From positions 1 to 22,907 of the IMG/VR virus record IMGVR_UViG_3300036832_000231: a stretch of 22,907 bases of DNA. The stretch is one strand, 5' to 3'. Position 1 is the stretch's first letter. Each line of letters opens with the position of its first letter. Below are positions 8,201 to 14,145 of the stretch, one piece after another. A program made the translations under genes and the position numbers. Below the pieces are notes generated by a model. It was not told the origin of the DNA. It made no database searches and worked only from the letters and a program-made list of their open reading frames with translations. The DNA comes from a virus.

Positions 8201-8938
8201 TCATGTCTTGATGATCTTGTTGGCGACCACGTACGAGGGGCCGTCTGCCGTTCCCCCGGTGACGCCGATGGTGCCGCCGATGCTGACCGAACCCCCGACG
8301 GTCACCCCACCGTTGATGCCCGGGGTGCTCGTGACCCCGGCGACCGAGCCGCCAGCGGCGGTGAAGTTGTACACCCCCCAGTCGCTGGAGTTGATGTTCG
8401 CAGCGGCGAAATAGGGCGGGTTATCTCCGTTCGCACCCTGGTAGAAGTGACACCCTATGTACGGCTGGTTGAACCCGTGCGCGTGATCGGGGAGACTCAG
8501 GTTATGCGAGGCGCTCAGCGAAGGTGTGGCACTGACCCCGTTCGTGTGGGCGTGCTTGACCCGGCGTGAGCCGATAGCCGTACCGTCGTTCCCGGCGATT
8601 GTCGCGACCTCCGCGTTCCCGCCCGCCGCCCTGCACACCAGCACGCGCCCCCGGCAGTCCGGCAAGTTGAACGTCGTCGAGCCATCGCCCGTGCCCCACG
8701 TCGTGCCGAGTATCCCGAACAGCGCCGCGTACGTGGTGCGCGAGACGGCGCTCCCGTCGCAGAGCAGGAACCCGGAGGGTGCCGTCGCGGTGTACCAGTC
8801 GCAGCCGCAGCCGGACGGCATCGCGAGCGGCAGCACCGTCTCCAGTCGCTGCGCGAGCGCCCGCACGTCATGGGGCACATCAGCAACATCGACCTCTTGC
8901 GGGTAGGGAAGACCGTAGATCGGGGTCGTCAGCGGCAT
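8201..8938 (-). CDS. Tail fibre protein with phage tail-collar domain, 245 aa
   Basis: ATG at 8938 lies one base after the TGA of the 65-aa gene (TGACATG). The N-terminus MPLTTPIYGLPYPQ, then a short helix (DVRALAQRLETVL), is a typical fibre attachment segment of phages of GC-rich hosts. A tail-collar domain (PF07484 type) follows: GFLLCDGSAVSR, YAALF, GDGSTTFNLPDCRGRVLV, then paired His motifs (KHAHTNG, LPDHAHG). The C-terminal beta-rich end IGVTGGTADGPSYVV is nearly the same as in the 362-aa fibre at 12374-13462, ending in NKIIKT. The two Cys in SGCGCDW are unusual. Collar domains sit at the fibre base or tip and help attachment to the host surface. This is the third collar gene in the window and the most distant from the other two. 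Confidence 0.88.
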   Translation of the reverse strand: MPLTTPIYGLPYPQEVDVADVPHDVRALAQRLETVLPLAMPSGCGCDWYTATAPSGFLLCDGSAVSRTTYAALFGILGTTWGTGDGSTTFNLPDCRGRVLVCRAAGGNAEVATIAGNDGTAIGSRRVKHAHTNGVSATPSLSASHNLSLPDHAHGFNQPYIGCHFYQGANGDNPPYFAAANINSSDWGVYNFTAAGGSVAGVTSTPGINGGVTVGGSVSIGGTIGVTGGTADGPSYVVANKIIKT

Positions 8939-8939
8939 G

Positions 8940-9137
8940 TCAGGCTGGCGACTCCGCTGCTGGCGGGTTCGGGTCAACACCGGCCATCCCGGCGACGTTC
9001 TGCATGATCGTGACGTAGCTCGTGTCGTTCGTCGGGTTGCCGCCCAGCGCGGCGAGCACTTGCGCCGCCGCCGCCTCCGGCGTGTAGAGCAGTGACTCGT
9101 CGGGGTCGACCAGCTCGACGGTCGTGCGGAAGATCAT
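8940..9137 (-). CDS. Small protein of the fibre cassette, 65 aa
   Basis: ATG at 9137 has a strong Shine-Dalgarno (AAAGGAG, 9142-9148, four-base spacing) that overlaps the stop of the upstream fibre gene. It is the first gene in the fibre run with its own clear ribosome binding site. The protein starts MIFRTTVELVDPDES, has a short helix (PEAAAAQVLAALGG), a segment NPTNDTSYVTIMQN and a Pro-rich tail. No known domain is recognised. Similar short proteins sit next to fibre genes in some phages of GC-rich hosts, as I recall, but I cannot check this. It may be a fibre chaperone or small adaptor; this is a guess from position only. Confidence 0.72.
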   Translation of the reverse strand: MIFRTTVELVDPDESLLYTPEAAAAQVLAALGGNPTNDTSYVTIMQNVAGMAGVDPNPPAAESPA

Positions 9138-9147
9138 GGCGCTCCTT

Positions 9148-9690
9148 TCATGAGGCGAGGCCGATGACGAAGCGGTACAGCGGGAACGCGGCCACCACCG
9201 ACGATGTGTTCGCGTAGAAGAACGTCACGTTGGTCGCGTCGCGCACGAGGCGCGTGATGAGCATGTGCGACCACGAGCCGTCCTCAACCTCGTAGAGCAC
9301 AATCGTCGGCGTCACACCGAAGCCGTGCGCGTAAGCGACCGTCCCGGCACCATTGCTCGGATCGGCGGTAGCGGGAGTGCTCGCACCTTGCACCTGGTAC
9401 GGGCCGTACCACGCGATCCGGGGCAGCGAGGCGACCTTCGTCGCGCCGTCAACCCAGAAGTCCAACTGGGGACCCCAACTCATCCCCATCGCGTTCGGCC
9501 CGGTGACAGACTTGATGCCCGGCACGTCGGCGGCGGCGATTGCGCTCCACACCGCCGCCCCGCCGACGCCCTTGACCCACTGGCCGTTCACGACCGGCTG
9601 CGGGATCGAGCCGCCGCTCGGGCCGATAGGCACCCAGTCGGTCGTCGCGGGATCAGGCGCGGCGAGCGGGGCGACCTCGGGGGCGCTCAT
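9148..9690 (-). CDS. Tail fibre / receptor-binding protein, 180 aa
   Basis: ATG at 9690 overlaps the stop of the upstream fibre gene as ATGA (9687-9690). The first 22 residues (MSAPEVAPLAAPDPATTDW, then VPI) match the start of the neighbouring 265-aa fibre at 9687-10484, and a second shared module follows (VVNGQWVKGVGGAAVWS). The C-terminal half carries the pattern seen in distal fibre domains: AYAHGFGVTPTIVLYEVEDG, a segment TRLVRDATNVTFFYANTSS and a final strand PLYRFVIGLAS. A lectin-like or H-type beta-sandwich fold would fit. It would bind host surface sugars. The ligand cannot be read from the sequence. Confidence 0.82.
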   Translation of the reverse strand: MSAPEVAPLAAPDPATTDWVPIGPSGGSIPQPVVNGQWVKGVGGAAVWSAIAAADVPGIKSVTGPNAMGMSWGPQLDFWVDGATKVASLPRIAWYGPYQVQGASTPATADPSNGAGTVAYAHGFGVTPTIVLYEVEDGSWSHMLITRLVRDATNVTFFYANTSSVVAAFPLYRFVIGLAS

Positions 9691-10484
9691 ACGCGCACCG
9701 GCCAGACGAAGAGGGCGGCGTTCGCGACATACGGCGTCTGGATGTTGCACCAGGAGCCGCCCTGGATCGTGGTCGCCGCCGTAACACGGTTTCGGCTGAC
9801 TAGAACGACGGGCTGGCTGGCGTTGACGAGGATCGTTGCTCGGGGTTGATCCGACGGCGTGCCGCTCTCGCTCATGGCTGCCGACTGGAGCGTCGCCCCT
9901 GCTGCCGAGCATTGGAACTGCCCTTCCAACAGAGCGTCGTAAACTCCCGCCCTTGGGACGGCGACCGTCGGCCCTCCAGCGATCCATACGCTGCTGCCGT
10001 TGAACTGCTGATACGCGCCTGCGTAGGCGTAAGCGACCGACGGGGCACCGCCAACGAACTCCCACTTGTACGCCGATGTGTTCCCGGCGTTGTAACGGAA
10101 GCGCCACTGGTACGTCGGCGCGGTGATGCTGTCGACGAGCACGGCTTCCTGCCCGTCGCTCGGGGAGGCCGGGAGCGTGGTGCCGTAGCTCGCGTTCGGC
10201 GACCAGACCGCCGCCCCGGCGACGCCCTTGAGAACCTGCCCGTTCACGACGGGCGGGATCGTGACCGCGCCGGTCGTCCACGGCACGGGCGGGTTCGTCG
10301 TCGGGCGCACGCACTCGTAGATGACGCCCTGGTAGACGACGACATCGCCGTCGCTGTAGCTGCCCGCGACGTAGTCGCCGAGGTAGCGGAGGTCGACGCC
10401 GGTCGGGTTGAGGTTCCAGATCGGCACCCAGTTCGTCGTCGCCGGGTTCGGCGTGGTGAGCGGCTCGACCTCGGGCGTGCTCAT
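9687..10484 (-). CDS. Modular tail fibre protein, 265 aa
   Basis: ATG at 10484, ATGA overlap with the upstream gene, no Shine-Dalgarno. Modules in order: attachment segment [19 protein letters not shown] (residues 1-19, shared with the 180-aa fibre); a carbohydrate-binding-like repeat YLGDYVAGSYSDGDVVVYQG followed by YECV (about 34-57); VVNGQVLKGVAGAAVWS (about 75-95); a DGQEAVLVDS ... [11 protein letters not shown] ... YKWEFVGG module (about 105-150), shared with the 290-aa fibre; then a beta-rich distal domain starting TVAVPRAGVYDALLEG, which resembles C1q/TNF-like jelly rolls in pattern. The likely role is host recognition. The mosaic build shows exchange or duplication among the neighbours. 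Confidence 0.85.
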   Translation of the reverse strand: MSTPEVEPLTTPNPATTNWVPIWNLNPTGVDLRYLGDYVAGSYSDGDVVVYQGVIYECVRPTTNPPVPWTTGAVTIPPVVNGQVLKGVAGAAVWSPNASYGTTLPASPSDGQEAVLVDSITAPTYQWRFRYNAGNTSAYKWEFVGGAPSVAYAYAGAYQQFNGSSVWIAGGPTVAVPRAGVYDALLEGQFQCSAAGATLQSAAMSESGTPSDQPRATILVNASQPVVLVSRNRVTAATTIQGGSWCNIQTPYVANAALFVWPVRV

Positions 10485-11353
10485 GCGACTCTCGCAGGCG
10501 TTACCGAAAACCAGCCCTGACCAGCGTTCGCCGCAATCGTCGAAACCTGGTTCGCGATTTGGATGACAACCACTGACGAGGCGGGAACGGCATTGAGTCT
10601 CTCTGTTCCTGCAACGTTCGCGCCGTTGTATGTCCCGACGAAAACGGCCTTTATCAGACTGGTGGACTGAGCACCAACAGAGAGCCGTGAGTAAGCCTCG
10701 AATGTACCCGCAGCGGCGCTCTGGAGAAAAATCCCGAAAGTGAACAGATAGTCGCCCGCACGCGGAGTGGTGAAAGTGGGCGAGCTAGACAAGCTGTTCC
10801 ACCCTGTCCAGGTGAACCCGTTTGTTGCACCGCCGGGCCCGGCGTTTGCTGGAATCCCGCCGACGAACTCCCATTTGTACGTCGACGTCGACCCGGCGGC
10901 GTAGCGGAACCGCCACTGGTAGGTCGGGGTCGTGAGCGAATCGACGAGCACGTACTCCTGCCCGTCGGTCGGGCTCGCGGGGAGGGTCGTGCCTCTACCG
11001 ACGATGTAGGGAGCGGGTTGCGCGACCGGCGGTGCGCCCGGCCACGCACTCGGCGGGCTGCTCGTCGGGGTGACGCACATGTAGGCGACGCCGTTGTAGA
11101 CGACGATCTCGCCGTCCTTGTACGTGGGGCCGCTCGCGTAGTCGCCGTCGTAGTTGAGGTCGCTCCCGGCTGCCGCCCAGCTCGTGTCGTAGTTGGTGCC
11201 GCTGTTCTTCACGAGCGCCTGCCCCGAAGTGCCCCCGATGGGTACGCCCTGCCCCGGTGGTCCTTGGATGACGAGTTCGGCCCAGCCCGTGGTGGTCTTC
11301 ACACGGATCGCGCGAGGAGCGTCGATGGTGGTCTGCTGCTCCGGCTCACTCAT
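10481..11353 (-). CDS. Modular tail fibre protein with divergent distal domain, 290 aa
   Basis: ATG at 11353, ATGA overlap with the collagen-like gene. N-terminus [19 protein letters not shown]; then [17 protein letters not shown] (shared with the 362-aa collar fibre), a binding-module repeat [21 protein letters not shown] with YMCV, and the [10 protein letters not shown] / YKWEFVGG module (about 120-170, shared with the 265-aa fibre). The last 115 residues begin [14 protein letters not shown] and include [16 protein letters not shown], a jelly-roll-like pattern. By hand count this distal part (10501-10800) is about 56 percent GC, against about 68 percent for 10861-11160 in the same gene. That suggests the receptor-binding end came from another source. 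Confidence 0.85.
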   Translation of the reverse strand: MSEPEQQTTIDAPRAIRVKTTTGWAELVIQGPPGQGVPIGGTSGQALVKNSGTNYDTSWAAAGSDLNYDGDYASGPTYKDGEIVVYNGVAYMCVTPTSSPPSAWPGAPPVAQPAPYIVGRGTTLPASPTDGQEYVLVDSLTTPTYQWRFRYAAGSTSTYKWEFVGGIPANAGPGGATNGFTWTGWNSLSSSPTFTTPRAGDYLFTFGIFLQSAAAGTFEAYSRLSVGAQSTSLIKAVFVGTYNGANVAGTERLNAVPASSVVVIQIANQVSTIAANAGQGWFSVTPARVA

Positions 11354-12147
11354 GGTGTCGTCTGTCCTGAGAGCGTGCTATAGGGGATCGGAGCTGTGGA
11401 GGCGATAGCGACGGGCGGTGCGAGCTGCGTGATCCAGAGCGCCCCGAGCGGAGCACCAACGGGCTCAGCAGCCTGATCGTAGACGGCGAACACGCCGGGA
11501 ATGCCCTGCGGCCCGGTGGGGCCGGTCGCCCCGGTTGTCCCAATCGGGCCTTGTGGCCCTGTCGCTCCGGTCGGTCCCGTGTTTCCAATCGGGCCTTGTG
11601 CGCCCGTCGCTCCGGTTGCGCCCTGCGGCCCGGTGTTCCCAATAGGCCCCTGCGGCCCCGTCGCTCCGGTCGGTCCCTGCGAACCGGTCGGGCCGGTCGG
11701 CCCCGCCGCACCGGGCGGCCCCTGGATCGAGCCACCGCTGACCCACTTGGTGCCGTCCCAGATCCAGAGGGAGTCGTCGGCCGTGACGATGTATGCGTCG
11801 CCCTGATGGTTGCCGGTGGCGGGCAGCGCAGCGCTCGTCGGGACCGTGCCCTTCATCGTGATCCCGCTCCCGGCCACACCCTGCGGGCCGGTCGGCCCCT
11901 GCGGGCCGGTCGCGCCCTGAGCGCCCGTCGTTCCCTGCGGGCCTTGCGGGCCGGTGTTCCCTACTGGGCCTTGCGCTCCGGTCGGCCCCGTCGGGCCAGC
12001 CGCCCCGGTCGCCCCGGTCGCACCGTTCGCACCAGGCGGTCCGGTTGCTCCCGTGCTGCCGGTTGCGCCCTGGAGTCCCGGCCCAACCGGGACCCATTTC
12101 GTCACCGTCGGATCGGGAACCGTTCTCGGATCAAGCGTGATCGTCAA
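11350..12147 (-). CDS. Collagen-like tail fibre protein, 265 aa
   Basis: Begins at TTG 12147, overlapping the previous stop as TTGA; no better start is available. The N-terminal segment [12 protein letters not shown] resembles the attachment segments of the 265-aa (9687-10484) and 180-aa fibres. There are two Gly-X-Y tracts: residues about 24-92 (23 triplets) and about 143-217 (25 triplets). Between them is a small globular module with [17 protein letters not shown] and TKWVSGG, common in phage fibres. The C-terminus is a short non-repetitive Pro/Ala-rich end. Collagen-like tracts form triple helices, so a trimeric, rigid fibre shaft is expected. Without a large distal domain it may act as a spacer or shaft partner, not a receptor binder; that is inference. 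Confidence 0.85.
   Translation of the reverse strand: MTITLDPRTVPDPTVTKWVPVGPGLQGATGSTGATGPPGANGATGATGAAGPTGPTGAQGPVGNTGPQGPQGTTGAQGATGPQGPTGPQGVAGSGITMKGTVPTSAALPATGNHQGDAYIVTADDSLWIWDGTKWVSGGSIQGPPGAAGPTGPTGSQGPTGATGPQGPIGNTGPQGATGATGAQGPIGNTGPTGATGPQGPIGTTGATGPTGPQGIPGVFAVYDQAAEPVGAPLGALWITQLAPPVAIASTAPIPYSTLSGQTTP
11497..11721 (-). repeat. Collagen-type Gly-X-Y tract, 25 triplets
   Basis: Nine-base-phase repetition coding for Gly-X-Y in the collagen-like fibre. The larger unit [13 protein letters not shown] recurs, so there is a longer-period repeat as well. Such tracts can change length by recombination or slippage. Confidence 0.85.
11872..12078 (-). repeat. Collagen-type Gly-X-Y tract, 23 triplets
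   Basis: Second Gly-X-Y tract of the same gene, nearer the N-terminus. It has more GAT and GAN triplets and is less regular than the other tract. Confidence 0.85.
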
Positions 12148-12377
12148 CGAATCAGACGATAACCGCCGCCGACGCTCGTGCCGTTCTTGTCGGGTGTCTC
12201 CAGCAGCAACTGCTCCCGCTCCACTTCCCCTGCTTTCTCCATCTCATCGAGGGTAGAGGCAACAGCCTCGGGCTCAAGCCCAACCGCCACAAAGGCCGAT
12301 GCATTCGGGTAGATGAAGTAGTCGGCGCTCTGGCCTTCGAGAACGTAGCGCACATGCTCTGTAATGTCTTCTGTCAT
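12144..12377 (-). CDS. Small acidic protein between fibre genes, 77 aa
   Basis: ATG at 12377 overlaps the upstream collar gene stop as ATGA, and its own TGA overlaps the TTG of the collagen gene. The sequence [15 protein letters not shown], then [35 protein letters not shown] and VGGGYRLIR, suggests alternating strand and helix; the end has some feel of a winged-helix wing, but no family is recognised. It does not look like a fibre protein. Being locked by overlaps between two fibre genes suggests a matched amount with them, as for an assembly chaperone or small structural cap. A shadow reading frame here also encodes 67 codons, but the overlaps favour this frame. Confidence 0.72.
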   Translation of the reverse strand: MTEDITEHVRYVLEGQSADYFIYPNASAFVAVGLEPEAVASTLDEMEKAGEVEREQLLLETPDKNGTSVGGGYRLIR

Positions 12378-13462
12378 GTCTTGATCGCTTTCGTCGCAAC
12401 AACAAAGGAAGGCCCGTCTGCGGTGCCGCCCGTCACGCCAATCGAGCCACTGATCCCAAGGCTGCCGACCGAAGGAGCGCCCAGAATCGCGGGGTTCGAC
12501 GTCACTCCTCCGACCGACATGCTGGCCACATTCAGATCTGAGTGCTCAGCGCTCTGGGTGAGGTTCGCCCCTCCGCTGCCGGGTGGCATGATCTTCACGG
12601 CACTGTCGGAGGTGATCGCATGAGCGTGGTTCGGCAGTTGCAGCGAACCAAGACCGGGCGCTCCCGTAAGCGAGAGGCCGCTTGAATGAGCGTGACGGAC
12701 ACGACGTGAAGCGGCTGCGGTACCGTCACTGGCCCCGATGGTCGCCACCTCGCTGTTTCCACCCGGCATATATCCGACCAGGACACGGCCCCGGCAATCG
12801 GGCAGATTGAACGTCGTCGAGCCGTCACCGGCCCCCCAGACCGTTCCCAGCACCGACCAGAGCGCGGGGAAGGCAGAACGACCAACAGCAGAACCATCAC
12901 AGAGGAGGAACCCTGAGGGAGGCGTCGTGGTGAACCAGTCGATCCCGGTGCCGGTGGGCACCCCCGAGCCGACCGCCACGCTGCTCCAGGGGGTGGGCGT
13001 GACACCCGTTGTACCCTCCACCACACACTGGTAGGTGATCCCGTCGGCACCGACCACGTACTCGCCGTCGTGGTAGACGCGAGCGTTGTCGTACGCGCCA
13101 ACGTAGTCGATGTTGGCCGTGCCGCCACCGCCGGTCACCGTCGTCCAGGCGGTCGCGTAGTCGGCCGCGCTCGTCTTCGTCAGTGACTGCCCGGTCGTGC
13201 CTCCGGCGGGAACGCCCTGGCCGGGTGCGCCCTGCGGGCCGGACGGGCCTGCCGGGCCAGCGGGGCCAGCCGGGCCGCGCAGCCCGCCGCCGCCGCCCTT
13301 CGGGCCTCTCCCGGAGAGCCAGGTGGGCGCAGTCCCGAGGCCGGTCGCGGTGCTGTCGTAGGTTGAGTCGTCCTGCTTCGGCTGATGGAAGCCTCTGTGT
13401 CTGCCGCCCCTGTCGCCGTCGCCGTTGCCGTTGCCGTTGCCGTTTCCCTCGGTGCTGCTCAT
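12374..13462 (-). CDS. Tail-collar fibre protein with collagen-like stem, 362 aa
   Basis: ATG at 13462, ATGA overlap. The N-terminus has an (Asn-Gly)n stretch coded by a 6-base repeat, then a basic patch (DRGGRHRGFHQPK), and STATGLGTAPTWLSG, shared with the 228-aa fibre. A short collagen-like stem (GLRGPAGPAGPAGPSGPQG) leads to PGQGVPAGGTTGQSLTK and a binding-module repeat (YVGAYDNARVYHDGEYVVG, YQCV). From about residue 170 a tail-collar domain follows: GFLLCDGSAVGR, GDGSTTFNLPDCRGRVLVG, RHAHSSG and LPNHAHA. The end IGVTGGTADGPSFVV, then ATKAIKT, copies that of the 245-aa collar fibre. It combines modules found singly in four other genes here, so it is the clearest mosaic of the cassette. Confidence 0.88.
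   Translation of the reverse strand: MSSTEGNGNGNGNGDGDRGGRHRGFHQPKQDDSTYDSTATGLGTAPTWLSGRGPKGGGGGLRGPAGPAGPAGPSGPQGAPGQGVPAGGTTGQSLTKTSAADYATAWTTVTGGGGTANIDYVGAYDNARVYHDGEYVVGADGITYQCVVEGTTGVTPTPWSSVAVGSGVPTGTGIDWFTTTPPSGFLLCDGSAVGRSAFPALWSVLGTVWGAGDGSTTFNLPDCRGRVLVGYMPGGNSEVATIGASDGTAAASRRVRHAHSSGLSLTGAPGLGSLQLPNHAHAITSDSAVKIMPPGSGGANLTQSAEHSDLNVASMSVGGVTSNPAILGAPSVGSLGISGSIGVTGGTADGPSFVVATKAIKT
13415..13444. repeat. Five copies of a 6-base repeat (GCCGTY)
   Basis: Plus-strand GCCGTC then four GCCGTT copies in a row. On the minus strand it codes for the (Asn-Gly)n and Asp-Gly stretch at the start of the 362-aa collar fibre. A simple repeat able to vary in number without frameshift. Confidence 0.85.
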
Positions 13463-14145
13463 ATCTTGATGATCTTGTTGCAGACGAGGTAGGCAGGAAA
13501 ATCAGTGGGGGTGCCGCCGGGGCCGACAGTGATCGTCCCGCCGCCGCCGCTCCCAACGGAGCCGCCGCCCGGCATGTCCAGGTAGCGGATCGAGTGCCAT
13601 CCGGAGGCGTCATTATCGGAGCGCATGTAAGGGGTGCTCCCGCCACCGCCGTTGGAGCTGTCCTCATGTGGCCAGTAGACAAACGAGTAGGTGGGATTCG
13701 TGAACGGGTGCGTGTGGGTGGGCAGGGTCGATGAGGTGTGCCCGTGGCGCACCGTGCGGCTGGCGACCGCCACCCCGTCGTTCTTGCCGGTCGCATTCAC
13801 ATCCCCGTTCGGCCCGGTGCCGACGAGCACCCGGCCACGGCAGTCAGGGAGGTTGAAGGTGGTGGAGCCGTTCCCGGCCCCGTACGTCGTGCCGAGCACC
13901 TTGTACAGATCGGCGTAGGTGACGCGGTCAATCGCAGAGCCGTCGCAGAACAGGTAGCCCTGCGGCGCGACGGTGCCGAAGAAGTCGGCCGCCATGCCGG
14001 ACGAGAAGCCGTGCGTTCTGCCCACGCCGCCCGACTCGACGGGAGCCAACCAGGTAGGCGGAGTGCCGAGCCCACTGGAGGTGTTGTCGTAGACGCTGGC
14101 CGACGGGCCGGGACGGTAGAACTGGGAGGGCTCCAGGACGCTCAC
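13459..14145 (-). CDS. Tail-collar fibre protein, 228 aa
   Basis: GTG at 14145 overlaps the stop of the nozzle-like gene as GTGA; no Shine-Dalgarno upstream. MSVLEPSQFYRPGPS, then YDNTSSGLGTPPTWLAP (shared with the 362-aa fibre), serves as the attachment segment. The collar domain follows: GYLFCDGSAIDR, YADLYKVLGTTYGAGNG, TTFNLPDCRGRVLVG, and His motifs RHGHTSS and LPTHTHP. The C-terminal part is Gly-rich (GGGSVGSGGGGTITVG) and ends YLVCNKIIKI, the usual collar-domain ending. As the first fibre gene after the nozzle-like protein it may be the one that attaches to the tail. The other two collar genes here are likely duplicates that have drifted in the middle and distal parts. Confidence 0.88.
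   Translation of the reverse strand: MSVLEPSQFYRPGPSASVYDNTSSGLGTPPTWLAPVESGGVGRTHGFSSGMAADFFGTVAPQGYLFCDGSAIDRVTYADLYKVLGTTYGAGNGSTTFNLPDCRGRVLVGTGPNGDVNATGKNDGVAVASRTVRHGHTSSTLPTHTHPFTNPTYSFVYWPHEDSSNGGGGSTPYMRSDNDASGWHSIRYLDMPGGGSVGSGGGGTITVGPGGTPTDFPAYLVCNKIIKI

Noticed and set aside
11378-11387. CTATAGGGGA, similar to the end of a T7-type promoter
   Set aside because: It lies on the plus strand against gene direction, codes for PYSTL in the fibre, and lacks the rest of the T7 consensus.
8201-14145. Diversity-generating retroelement acting on fibre genes
   Set aside because: No reverse transcriptase and no adenine-mutated template/variable repeat pair seen; the repeated modules differ by ordinary drift.
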